Shown here: piece by piece, positions 27,701 through 34,774 of the stretch
How the letters are laid out: every line of letters begins with the position of its first letter
Position numbering within the stretch: position 1 is the first letter of the stretch
Origin: Chryseobacterium phocaeense
GTDB taxonomy: Bacteria; Bacteroidota; Bacteroidia; Flavobacteriales; Weeksellaceae
Reading direction: 5' to 3'
Assembly (NCBI RefSeq): GCF_900169075.1
Contig: NZ_LT827015.1
Span: forward strand, 1,116,001-1,180,000
Length of the DNA stretch: 64,000 nucleotides
Made by a program: the position numbers and the translations under genes
The notes under the pieces: generated by a model
Seen by the model: the letters and a program-made list of their open reading frames with translations, nothing else
Databases searched by the model: none
Told to the model about the DNA's origin: nothing

Positions 27701-29175
27701 AGGGAAGGGTAATACGCCGGAGCATCAGCAATCATAATGTTGAGAAAAACCGTACCCGCTATATGTGGGGAACCGCCAACAGGCTGCTGAAGACCGTTAA
27801 TGAAATTACAGGAGCCAGCGCCAGCTTTAGTTATGATGCCTGGGACAATCTGGTGAGTGGTACCTACCAGAACCGCCAGCAGGTGGAAACCATCTACAAA
27901 GCCCCGGATGCTATAGGAAACCTCTTTGAAACACCGGATCATACGGACCGTACCTACGGAGCCGGAGGAAAGCTGCTGAAAGACATCCGCTACAATTACT
28001 ATTATGATGCAGAAGGAAACCTTATATTTAAAGAGTTCAGGAAAAGCACCCAGGCGGCTGCAGTACCTTCTTCCACGGTAGAGCATAAATACGGAATCAG
28101 TCTCATGGGAAGCGGCGTAGGCTGGCAGTATGAATGGAAAGGAAACGGAATGCTTGCTAAGGTGATATTGCCGCAGGGAAGTGAAATTGCTTTCTCATAC
28201 GATCCGCTGGGACGGCGTATTGCCAAACAGCATAAAAATAAAGTTACCCGCTGGGTATGGGATGGAAATGTCCCTTTACATGAATGGCAGTATGAAGGTG
28301 AATTTCCTCCGTCCTTACATATTGATGCCGAAAATAATATAGAAGAAATCCCTGAATCTGCAGAAAATGTAATAACTTGGCTGTACCAGGAGGGAAGCTT
28401 TGTGCCATGCGGGAAAACTATTGGAGAAGAACAGTTTAGCATTATCAGCGACTATCTGGGAACCCCAACCCATGCCTATGACAGCAATGGATCTTTAGTC
28501 TGGGAAAGGGAGCTGGATATTTACGGAAAGGCTAGAAAAGGGAATAATGATTTTGTACCGTTTCTGTATCAGGGGCAATATGTGGATGCAGAAACAGGGC
28601 TTGCTTATAACCGTTTCCGGTATTATGATAATGAAAGTGGAAGCTATATAAGCCAGGACCCGATAGGGCTAAATGGAGGAATGGTTTTGTATGGGTATGT
28701 TCATGATACTAACTATTGGGTGGATATATACGGATGGCATGGAAATGAATTAGGTAATATCTCTGATAGTATTTTATATGATATAAAAATCAATGGAACT
28801 CAATTTAAATATGGTATTGCCAATGCCAATGCCAACAGGGTAACAAAAACTGATATTTCCGTAATAAGACCGAATGGAAGTGTTACTGTTATTCCGGCGG
28901 GGACCCCGACGCGTTTATCATCTCAATTGAGGAAAGCATATTCTAATTATGATGATGTGAAGTTGGATACCCAGTTTCATTCTTCTATCAGTACGGCGGA
29001 TATGAGAGAAATAGAAAATAGAGCTATACTTGCGCATTTGGATGCTACTGGCAAAATTCCATCGGGTAACAGGGCTCATGCACATCTTGGCCCTCTTGCG
29101 GATGATTTTAATGGAGTTCACGATTTGAAAAAAGACTTAAAAATGAAGGACAATAAGGTAAATGTACATCACTAA
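24796..29175 (+). CDS. PAAR-like/RHS-repeat polymorphic toxin
   Basis: 1459-residue polymorphic toxin, probably delivered by the VgrG spike. The N-terminal 240 residues are a proline/glycine-rich PAAR-like region with two related halves (KYFDLAIGIDFHETIFPP and VQVHGQWVANAGTGIQHLPG). A DUF6531-type segment follows (CRLFGEPVDAATGRVYSTNT), then a long YD/RHS repeat barrel (many YxYDxxGN units) to the core motif RFRYYDNESGSYISQDPIGL with D1288. Residues about 1315-1459 are the variable tip. The tip shows Y1328, KYG (1338-1340), several arginines, E1405/E1407 and N1425 in an order compatible with a GIY-YIG/URI nuclease, but this is a hypothesis. Codons in the tip are more AT-rich than in the barrel. 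Two candidate immunity genes follow. Confidence 0.88.
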   Translation: MSDLVGKVVTSPAPRKGFGELFGEAKNKLDHLQKDMASILPAMPGMPVGKYFDLAIGIDFHETIFPPMPLLPVPHIGMVFDIMSAIMNAISSVLPEPPAPPADGSPPPTSLASICTAIVNGMKPSVQVHGQWVANAGTGIQHLPGIFLHIPFPIVKPIASSEMFLGSSTVLADGGPCSTQFHLALSCNLIGIPAPFRITKPKPKVALMAPTSMLLIITSAGKPVLAGGPPTIDLFQLAMSLGLKGMGKLWKKGGDKLQDFIHRIEPNKPKLAKVLQPVKCRLFGEPVDAATGRVYSTNTDIELPGPIPFVWQRTYYSDAETNGPLGYNWHHSYNMGLYDLGNEFASLRLSDGRETVVPLLGSGEKYFNRTEQLTFTKDKKGYLLTDANKLQYRFNGARNQEGYKMLSSIATPDGFEMAFEYHSNGDLKYIKDSTGRIIRIENDSEHRITRLYTVSGNREITYIRYWYDESGNMVYNKDVIGAEKHFRYNGHLLVQLTNQTGQNFYWEYEGAGDEARCIHTWGDGGILEYFTEYHPGQTITRNSLGYTTEYFYDDRKLIYKIIDENGGVTHQKYNQCQELELIINAEGLTKKFLYTENGLLKSSENENNGQTQFQYDDAFNLTKLTSPGGAEIEWTYDEFNRIIQKKLPSGEKLYYQYEDRFLRKITDDKNRAVHFFYDQSNHLIQIIYPNETYSKWEYDEMGNVTSERDPRGNLTYYKYDDAGNVIYLKEPDGNEHYFEYDTSYNIIHAKDDLHDVRFKYGSLGILLSRTQNSRTVKFGYDTELQLKSISNEKEEVYRFALDGKGDVINEWGFDGLHRQYERDAIGRVKKVIRPDNRWTEYDYDGIGNVIAEQHNDLSFAGYHYNKDGLLTGALNQDITIKIQRGKDGRIIKEQQGQHWVSKTADKENNSLVTRSSLGADITSQHDHFGQLAQMESGSWKAQWQYDATGLEIQRELTGGISQITEHDQQGRVIRRSISNHNVEKNRTRYMWGTANRLLKTVNEITGASASFSYDAWDNLVSGTYQNRQQVETIYKAPDAIGNLFETPDHTDRTYGAGGKLLKDIRYNYYYDAEGNLIFKEFRKSTQAAAVPSSTVEHKYGISLMGSGVGWQYEWKGNGMLAKVILPQGSEIAFSYDPLGRRIAKQHKNKVTRWVWDGNVPLHEWQYEGEFPPSLHIDAENNIEEIPESAENVITWLYQEGSFVPCGKTIGEEQFSIISDYLGTPTHAYDSNGSLVWERELDIYGKARKGNNDFVPFLYQGQYVDAETGLAYNRFRYYDNESGSYISQDPIGLNGGMVLYGYVHDTNYWVDIYGWHGNELGNISDSILYDIKINGTQFKYGIANANANRVTKTDISVIRPNGSVTVIPAGTPTRLSSQLRKAYSNYDDVKLDTQFHSSISTADMREIENRAILAHLDATGKIPSGNRAHAHLGPLADDFNGVHDLKKDLKMKDNKVNVHH

Positions 29176-29189
29176 TATTAATAAAATAA

Positions 29190-29690
29190 ATGGAAAAGTT
29201 TGAAATAAGAACTATGGTTAAAAAAGAGGAAATAGATACTACTCCTAAAATTTCACATAAGGTAAGGGAATATGTATGGAATTATATCTATGAGAATCTG
29301 TTGAAAGGTAAAAAAGTAATGACAGACGAAAAATCCAATTACAGGCTTACTTTCGATCTGAAAAAATTTGATCCTGAAAAGCATAAATTTTTTACAGATT
29401 CCCCTTTTAATACTGATGATGATAAGTTTAGACCTGAACCGAAATTCAACAAACAGGGAGATTTAAAATTTGCATTGCTAAGTGTGGTTTCTACAAAACT
29501 AGGTGATTCCATAACTCCCCGTTTATATGCTGATCTGATCTATGATGCATTAGGCTCATTTTTGATTCTTATTTCAAAAAAAATTACAAAAGAAGAGTTA
29601 GATGAGTTGAAAAAAAGGATGAATTATGAAGAAATAGAAAGTTATCCCTATCCCGCTAGTACGGAAGAAATCAAATTGTTTACTTATTAA
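29190..29690 (+). CDS. Candidate immunity protein 1
   Basis: 166-residue soluble, charged protein directly after the RHS toxin (14 bases), not recognised. Helical N-terminus (ISHKVREYVWNYIYENLLKG), then a mixed region (YRLTFDLKKFDPEKHKFF) and helices near the end (TKEELDELKKRM). AT-rich like the toxin tip. The position immediately after a polymorphic toxin strongly suggests that it is the cognate immunity protein; the assignment is positional. Confidence 0.65.
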   Translation: MEKFEIRTMVKKEEIDTTPKISHKVREYVWNYIYENLLKGKKVMTDEKSNYRLTFDLKKFDPEKHKFFTDSPFNTDDDKFRPEPKFNKQGDLKFALLSVVSTKLGDSITPRLYADLIYDALGSFLILISKKITKEELDELKKRMNYEEIESYPYPASTEEIKLFTY

Positions 29691-29703
29691 CAGCAGGCTT
29701 AAG

Positions 29704-30117
29704 ATGGAATATAATTTTAATGAACTGCTTCTGCCGGATGATATATTTGAAATAGTTCAGGAAGAAGGGTTTTGGGAAACAGATGAATATGCACCTTTCT
29801 TTATTGAAATAAATTTTGTTGAGGGAGATACCGAAGAAGGAGATTTTTTATTTTCGGTTCAGTTTGATCCGGGATCTTCTGAATTTGAACAATCAAATAT
29901 ATTTATTTCATCGAGGGGGTATGAACAGAATGGATACGGATGGGCTGAATTCCTGGCCACGGAGCTTCAAAGATGCAGTCCCCAAACGTTTGAATCTTTA
30001 GAATTCGATCCTGAGGCCGAAACCTGCAGCATAGCCACGGTTTCTAAAGATGCATTTCACGTCATGTTAGAATGCCTTCAAAATATTTTCAGAAACATCA
30101 GGATAAGCCAAAATTAG
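29704..30117 (+). CDS. Candidate immunity protein 2, Imm51-like
   Basis: 137-residue very acidic protein. The pattern FFIEINFVEGDTEEGDFLFSV, then NGYGWAEFLATEL and LEFDPEAETCSIAT (key features NGYGW and FDPEAETC) resembles the Imm51 immunity family as I know it. It lies 13 bases after the first candidate immunity gene and ends the operon before a strong terminator. It may protect from the toxin tip here or be a left-over from an earlier tip. Confidence 0.6.
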   Translation: MEYNFNELLLPDDIFEIVQEEGFWETDEYAPFFIEINFVEGDTEEGDFLFSVQFDPGSSEFEQSNIFISSRGYEQNGYGWAEFLATELQRCSPQTFESLEFDPEAETCSIATVSKDAFHVMLECLQNIFRNIRISQN

Positions 30118-30140
30118 GTTGATTTTAAAACATTTGAATC

Positions 30141-30183
30141 ATTATATTTTCGGCGAGGTCGCAGACCTCGCCGAAAATATAAT
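30141..30183. terminator. Bidirectional terminator with perfect 20-bp stem
   Basis: attatattttcggcgaggtc and its perfect reverse complement flank a GCA loop. It lies between the convergent immunity gene and the monooxygenase remnant, and overlaps the last A/T bases next to the latter's stop. The GGCGAGGTC core suggests it may also be a repeated hairpin element. Confidence 0.75.
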
Positions 30184-30777
30184 CTACCCCATAATCAACC
30201 GTTCAAAAGAAAAATCAGCTTCACGCATTTCCACCTCATTTTTATTCGATGCAAACTGGGCTTCTGAGGCATATACAAACATTTCTTTTTCATAGCTTTC
30301 AATAGCATCGTTCAGTGTTTTGTGATTTCCGGCAGTCAGCTGTTCAGATAAAATCAGCGCATCCTTTAATCCGGTATTAACACCCTGGCCGGCAAAAGGA
30401 GGCATCATATGAGCAGCATCCCCAACCAATGTGATTGGAAATGGACGGGAACCGTTCCACGACTGTTTCAGCGGAAATTTTCTTGTCGGAAGACACCAGA
30501 AATTAGATGTAGAATGAAGTAATACCTTAAAACGGTCATCCCAATCTGTAAATCTGCTTAAAAAAAAATCACGGATAAGAAGCGTATCACGGCATTCCGG
30601 AACCTGTATATCATTTGGACTTTCAGGCCTTTTCAAAATAACACCGTAAGTCATAGTACCGTTATTGCAGGGATTTACGACAATTAAATTACCACGATAG
30701 GCAGCCATATTAGAGATAAAATAACTAATGGCAGAAGAACTGATCTGCAGATTGCTCATGGCACTCGAAAAACGCAA
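30184..30777 (-). pseudogene. Truncated FAD-dependent monooxygenase (Tet(X)-like C-terminal part)
   Basis: 197 codons matching only the C-terminal half of flavin monooxygenases of the Tet(X) type. The conserved second FAD motif LVGDAAHMMPPFAGQGVNTG is intact, and the tail FSFERL resembles the usual C-terminus. Full members have about 380 residues; the N-terminal GxGxxG FAD-binding fold and the first substrate segment are missing, and no matching sequence lies upstream on the minus strand. The start codon given is simply the first ATG of the open stretch. Without the dinucleotide-binding half it cannot be a working enzyme, so I call it a remnant. Confidence 0.75.
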
Positions 30778-30947
30778 TGAAAAGCATCTTTATCCCCTAA
30801 ATGTTCAGGATGTGGAAACTAAACAGATCTTTGGCGACAGCCTGTTTAGTTATTTTCTAAATACCAGGAATTATCTTCAAAGAACACACCGGAATAAATC
30901 CTAAAAAATACAGCCTGGCGGATCTCAGGAAGAGCACAACCAAATAA
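30758..30947 (+). pseudogene. Possible AraC-type regulator remnant
   Basis: Read in one frame, 30876-30944 gives FKEHTGINPKKYSLADLRKS and three more residues before a stop, which looks like the C-terminus of an AraC-type HTH protein (FKxHTGxxPKKY). The helix upstream is interrupted by a stop in that frame, while a second frame from 30758 gives a 48-residue protein-like stretch. This fits two fused, decayed fragments next to the truncated monooxygenase. Confidence 0.4.
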
Positions 30948-31144
30948 CCTGAATCTGGAGATATTTCTATTTTTAAGAAATTTTATCATCAGATTTTGAA
31001 ACCTTTGTCTAAATAGGAATGTCTGTCAGTAACTTCCAGCCTCCATCTTCCATCTTCCAACTCTTAAATAATCAGCTTAAATAATTTCCTGTTAATTTTT
31101 CCAAACACTCAATAAAAATCCTTTATTTAACGATAAAACTTGAG
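30948..31144. repeat. Intergenic region with GGAAG-type repeat (inverted)
   Basis: No gene. Bases 31027-31075 (taacttccagcctccatctt followed by ccatcttccaactc) are the reverse complement of the tracts at 10-50 and 10616-10660. The rest is AT-rich and leads into the serine hydrolase promoter. Confidence 0.6.
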
Positions 31145-31152
31145 TATTTTTG
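31145..31152 (+). promoter_or_regulatory. Candidate -7 box of the serine hydrolase gene
   Basis: TATTTTTG fits TAnnTTTG and lies 22 bases before the start codon. No clear -33 TTG. Confidence 0.45.
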
Positions 31153-31174
31153 GAGCGCTAAATGCCAAAATAAA

Positions 31175-32977
31175 ATGAAAATTAAAACTCCTCTTTATAT
31201 GGGGCTCATGATCGGAGCTGCTTCCATTCCTGTTTCCGCACAGACCCCGGCACAGATAAATACTGAAATTGCTAAAGTAGAAGCCGGATTAATGCCAGCC
31301 GTTCGTTTTCAGGGTGAACCGTTATGGACCCTAAAATCCAGGATGAAATATTACAATATTCCCGGAGTCAGCATTGCAGTAATCAAAAACTCGAAAGTAA
31401 TCTGGACTAAGACGTATGGATATGCAGATGTAGAATCCAAAACGCCGGTGAATTCCGAAACATTATTCCAGGCCGCCTCCATGAGTAAGCCGGTAAGTGC
31501 GTATGCAGCCTTTAAAGAAGTGGAAGCCGGGAAAATTAATCCCGATGCAGATGTCAACTCCTATCTGAAATCCTGGAAAATTCCTGAAAATGAATTGACA
31601 AAAGAAAAAAATGTCAGTCTCAGAAATATACTGAGCCATACCGCAGGCCTCACGGTGAGCGGATTTCCCGGTTATGAAGCCGGAAAACCGATTCCTACAT
31701 TGGTTCAGGTGCTGAACGGGCAGGCTCCCTCTAATTCTCCCGCAGTTTTTGTAGACAAAACACCCGGAAAATCATTCCGGTACGCCGGAGGAGGGTATTG
31801 TGTGATGCAGCAGATACTCATCGATGTGGAAGGAAAAGACTTTACCACCATCATGAAAGACAATGTGCTTACCCCTCTCGGGATGAAAAACAGTACCTTT
31901 TCACAGCCTCTGCCTCAGGCACAGGTACAATACGCTGCAACAGCATATAACGAAGAGGGAAAAAGAGTTCCCGGAAGGTATCATACCTATCCCGAGCAGG
32001 CAGCCGCAGGTTTATGGACCACAGCCGAAGACCTGGCTAAATTTGTAATTGATGTCCAGAATACCCTGAATGGTAAAAGCTCAGCCATTATTTCACAAAA
32101 GACAGCGCAGGAATTTACAACTCCTTATGTTGACACATTCATTGGACAGGGTGTCTTTCTCGAAGACAGGAAAGGACAGGACTATTTTCAGCACGGCGGC
32201 TGGAACGAAGGCTTTTCCAGCAGATTCATAGCCGGTAAAACAAGCGGTGATGGAATTGTGGTGTTAACGAATACCAATAAACCGGCTTTTATAGAAGAGC
32301 TCATCCGTTCTGTAGCGGAAGTCTATCACTGGACAGGATATAATTCTCCGGCTCCCAAAATAATTCCTTTAAATAAGGAGGATTTTGAAAATATTGGCAG
32401 ATACGCTAATGAAAATTATGGTCTTTTCAGGATTTACCGTGAAAAAAATAAGCTGATGACGGTGAATAATGCAGAAGACCCTATGGAACTTATAAAAGTA
32501 GCAAAAGACCGGTATGCAGTCCGCGAATGGGAATTCCAGCTTTATACCGTGAAAAATGAGAAGACAGGAAAGAAGGAGCTTGTTCAGATTCTTCCCAACG
32601 ATAAAATCCGGTCGCAGGGAGCATTGTTAAGTGATAACGAAAAAACTCCTCTGGAAATGGTTTTGGATGGGAATTTCGAACAGGGACTGGAAGCCTATAA
32701 AAATGCTAAGATCAAAGATAGCAACCACCGTCTTCTTTCCGAGGATTACCTGAACCATGTGGGGTATCTGATGCTTGGAAGAAAAGACTTTACAAAAGCA
32801 ATTGATGTTTTCCGGGTGAATGTAATGCTGTACCCAAAAAGAGAGAATGTTTACAATGCGCTGGGAGAAGCTTATCTGAAGGCAGGGCAAAAAGATAAGG
32901 CCCGCGAAAATTATCAGAAAGTTCTGGAAATAAACCCCAAAAGCGAACATGCGGCAAAGGTTTTAAAAACATTATAA
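31175..32977 (+). CDS. Beta-lactamase-fold serine hydrolase with C-terminal TPR repeats
   Basis: 600-residue exported enzyme of the class C beta-lactamase/esterase family. Signal peptide ends IPVSAQ. The catalytic S102-M-S-K105 (SxxK) is present; the second motif is YAGGGY (a common YSGGGY-like variant of YxN), and HGGWNEGF serves as the KTG-like third element. The last about 110 residues hold TPR units (GYLMLGRKDFTKAIDVFRVN, NALGEAYLKAGQKDKARENY). Such proteins are usually esterases or peptidases acting in the periplasm, not resistance lactamases. It appears monocistronic, with a terminator hairpin after it. Confidence 0.9.
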   Translation: MKIKTPLYMGLMIGAASIPVSAQTPAQINTEIAKVEAGLMPAVRFQGEPLWTLKSRMKYYNIPGVSIAVIKNSKVIWTKTYGYADVESKTPVNSETLFQAASMSKPVSAYAAFKEVEAGKINPDADVNSYLKSWKIPENELTKEKNVSLRNILSHTAGLTVSGFPGYEAGKPIPTLVQVLNGQAPSNSPAVFVDKTPGKSFRYAGGGYCVMQQILIDVEGKDFTTIMKDNVLTPLGMKNSTFSQPLPQAQVQYAATAYNEEGKRVPGRYHTYPEQAAAGLWTTAEDLAKFVIDVQNTLNGKSSAIISQKTAQEFTTPYVDTFIGQGVFLEDRKGQDYFQHGGWNEGFSSRFIAGKTSGDGIVVLTNTNKPAFIEELIRSVAEVYHWTGYNSPAPKIIPLNKEDFENIGRYANENYGLFRIYREKNKLMTVNNAEDPMELIKVAKDRYAVREWEFQLYTVKNEKTGKKELVQILPNDKIRSQGALLSDNEKTPLEMVLDGNFEQGLEAYKNAKIKDSNHRLLSEDYLNHVGYLMLGRKDFTKAIDVFRVNVMLYPKRENVYNALGEAYLKAGQKDKARENYQKVLEINPKSEHAAKVLKTL

Positions 32978-32983
32978 GCAGAG

Positions 32984-33016
32984 AACTGTCTTCAAATATT
33001 GGAGGCAGTTTTCTTT
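32984..33016 (+). terminator. Probable terminator after the serine hydrolase
   Basis: aactgtcttc pairs with ggaggcagtt (two G-U pairs, 7-base loop) and is followed by ttctttt. Confidence 0.6.
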
Positions 33017-33242
33017 TAATCCTGCCGTGATTGGATAACAATGACCGATTTTTCGGGATTGGAAGCTGTTTTTATAGGTATTGCATACTTTTTTTAATAT
33101 CAGTTATTGAATAAATTGGCCATTTTTTAAATAAAATGACTGGTATAGTAATATTTTTTTTAAAAATTGATTTATAAGTATATATGTGTGGTATGTGACC
33201 ATAAAATGATTAAAAAATAAATGTTTTTCGGAATTTTGTAAG

Positions 33243-33250
33243 TATTTTTG
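33243..33250 (+). promoter_or_regulatory. Candidate -7 box of the signalling operon
   Basis: TATTTTTG matches TAnnTTTG, 44 bases before the first gene of the operon. The -33 element is not clear. Sequence 33017-33242 is AT-rich and holds no gene. Confidence 0.45.
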
Positions 33251-33294
33251 ATGTTGCCAAAAATATTTATAAACCTACCAAGACGATTCATTCT

Positions 33295-34770
33295 ATGATC
33301 TTAATTGTTGATGATAACGAAAGCAATCTTTATTCACTGAAAAAGCTGCTGGAATCTAAAGATTTCCAGGTAGATACAGCGAATTCCGGAGAAGAGGCAC
33401 TAGGAAAAGCCATAAAAAATAATTATGCACTGATTATTCTCGATGTGCAGATGCCCGGAATGGATGGGTTTGAAGTGGCTGAAACATTAGCCGATTACAG
33501 CAAAACCAAAGAAGTTCCCATTATATTTTTATCGGCCGTCAATACCGAAAAAAAATTCATTACCAGAGGATATGCTTCCGGGGGAAAAGATTATGTCACC
33601 AAGCCGGTAGATCCTGAAATTTTACTGTTGAAAGTGAAGACTTTTTACAACCTTCAGGAACAGAACCTGGCTATGAAAAAGACACAGGAGAGCCTGGAAC
33701 TGGAGGTTAAAGGCAGACGGGAATCCCAGGTGACTATGAAATCCCAGATCGATCATTTTCAATTGATGCTGGAGTCCCTGCCACAGATTGCATTCACGCT
33801 TAATGAAGAAGGAAATATAGAATTTGTAAATCAGAAATGGTTCAAATATGCAGATTCAAATCTGGATTTTCCTGAAGTTCACGAGGATGATCTCAATATC
33901 AGGGAAGAATTTGAGCGCTGTATGAAAAAAAATAAAGCACTTGAGATGGAAGTCCGGATCAAAAATAAAGACTCCGGAGATTACCGCTATCATCTGTTGC
34001 GGATAACCCCTGTGAATGATGAAAACGGCATTAAAAACTGGGTGGGAACCTTTACCGATATTGACGATCAGAAAAAAGTGGAAAAAGAAAAGGATGAATT
34101 CCTCAGTATTGCCAGTCATGAGCTGAAAACCCCACTAACGAGTATAAAAGCATATGTTCAGTTACTTGACCGTAAACTAAAACTGGATAAGCAAAGTGCC
34201 GAAGCAGGTTTTATGACCAAAGTTCAGGATCAGATCGAAAAACTGAATACCCTTATTACCGATCTGCTGGATGTTTCCAAAATAGAAAACGGAAAACTGA
34301 AGATCAGCAAAAAACCGGTCATTCTTGAAAATGTAATCAGCAATGCCGTTGAAACCATTATACAGACTCATGATGAAAACAAAGTGAAGATAGACCGTCA
34401 CGGAGTAAAACCGGATATTCTTGTTCCTATAGACGAAATCCGTATAGAACAGGTCCTGATCAATTTCCTCACCAATGCCATAAAATATTCCCCTCAGAAC
34501 AATCAGGTGATTGTTACCACTTTTGTAGATGAAGAAGAGCAGGAAGTAAGAGTCAACGTTACGGACTTCGGAATAGGCATTCCCGACTTCAAGCAGGACG
34601 CAGTGTTCCGTAAATTCTACCGTGTGGAAGAATCGTCGCTGCAGTTCCAGGGGATGGGAATCGGGCTGTTTATCTGCTCGGAAATCATCAAGCAGCACCA
34701 CGGAACCATTGGAGTATCCAGTAAAGTAGACGAAGGCTCTACCTTCTTTTTCACCTTACCTTTAAATTAA
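33295..34770 (+). CDS. Receiver-PAS-histidine kinase
   Basis: 491-residue cytoplasmic hybrid with the receiver first. Residues 1-120 form a receiver (VDDN, phospho-acceptor D50 in IILDVQMPGMDG, K in YVTKPVD). A short coiled coil leads to a PAS domain (about 145-260: LPQIAFTLNEEGNIEFVNQKW ... WVGTFTDIDDQKK). The HisKA domain has H275 (IASHELKTPLTS), and the ATPase domain has NFLTNAIKYSP, VTDFGIGIP and GMGIGLFI. It has no membrane segment, so it must be fed by another phosphodonor through the receiver. It lies four bases before the big hybrid kinase. Confidence 0.94.
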   Translation: MILIVDDNESNLYSLKKLLESKDFQVDTANSGEEALGKAIKNNYALIILDVQMPGMDGFEVAETLADYSKTKEVPIIFLSAVNTEKKFITRGYASGGKDYVTKPVDPEILLLKVKTFYNLQEQNLAMKKTQESLELEVKGRRESQVTMKSQIDHFQLMLESLPQIAFTLNEEGNIEFVNQKWFKYADSNLDFPEVHEDDLNIREEFERCMKKNKALEMEVRIKNKDSGDYRYHLLRITPVNDENGIKNWVGTFTDIDDQKKVEKEKDEFLSIASHELKTPLTSIKAYVQLLDRKLKLDKQSAEAGFMTKVQDQIEKLNTLITDLLDVSKIENGKLKISKKPVILENVISNAVETIIQTHDENKVKIDRHGVKPDILVPIDEIRIEQVLINFLTNAIKYSPQNNQVIVTTFVDEEEQEVRVNVTDFGIGIPDFKQDAVFRKFYRVEESSLQFQGMGIGLFICSEIIKQHHGTIGVSSKVDEGSTFFFTLPLN

Positions 34771-34774
34771 ACGC

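Noticed and set aside
30184..30777. Functional tetracycline-inactivating Tet(X)
   Set aside because: The N-terminal half with the FAD-binding GxGxxG is missing, so a working enzyme is not possible from this frame.
31175..32977. Beta-lactam resistance gene
   Set aside because: The SxxK fold is shared with many esterases and peptidases, and the TPR tail and YAGGGY variant point to a housekeeping hydrolase.
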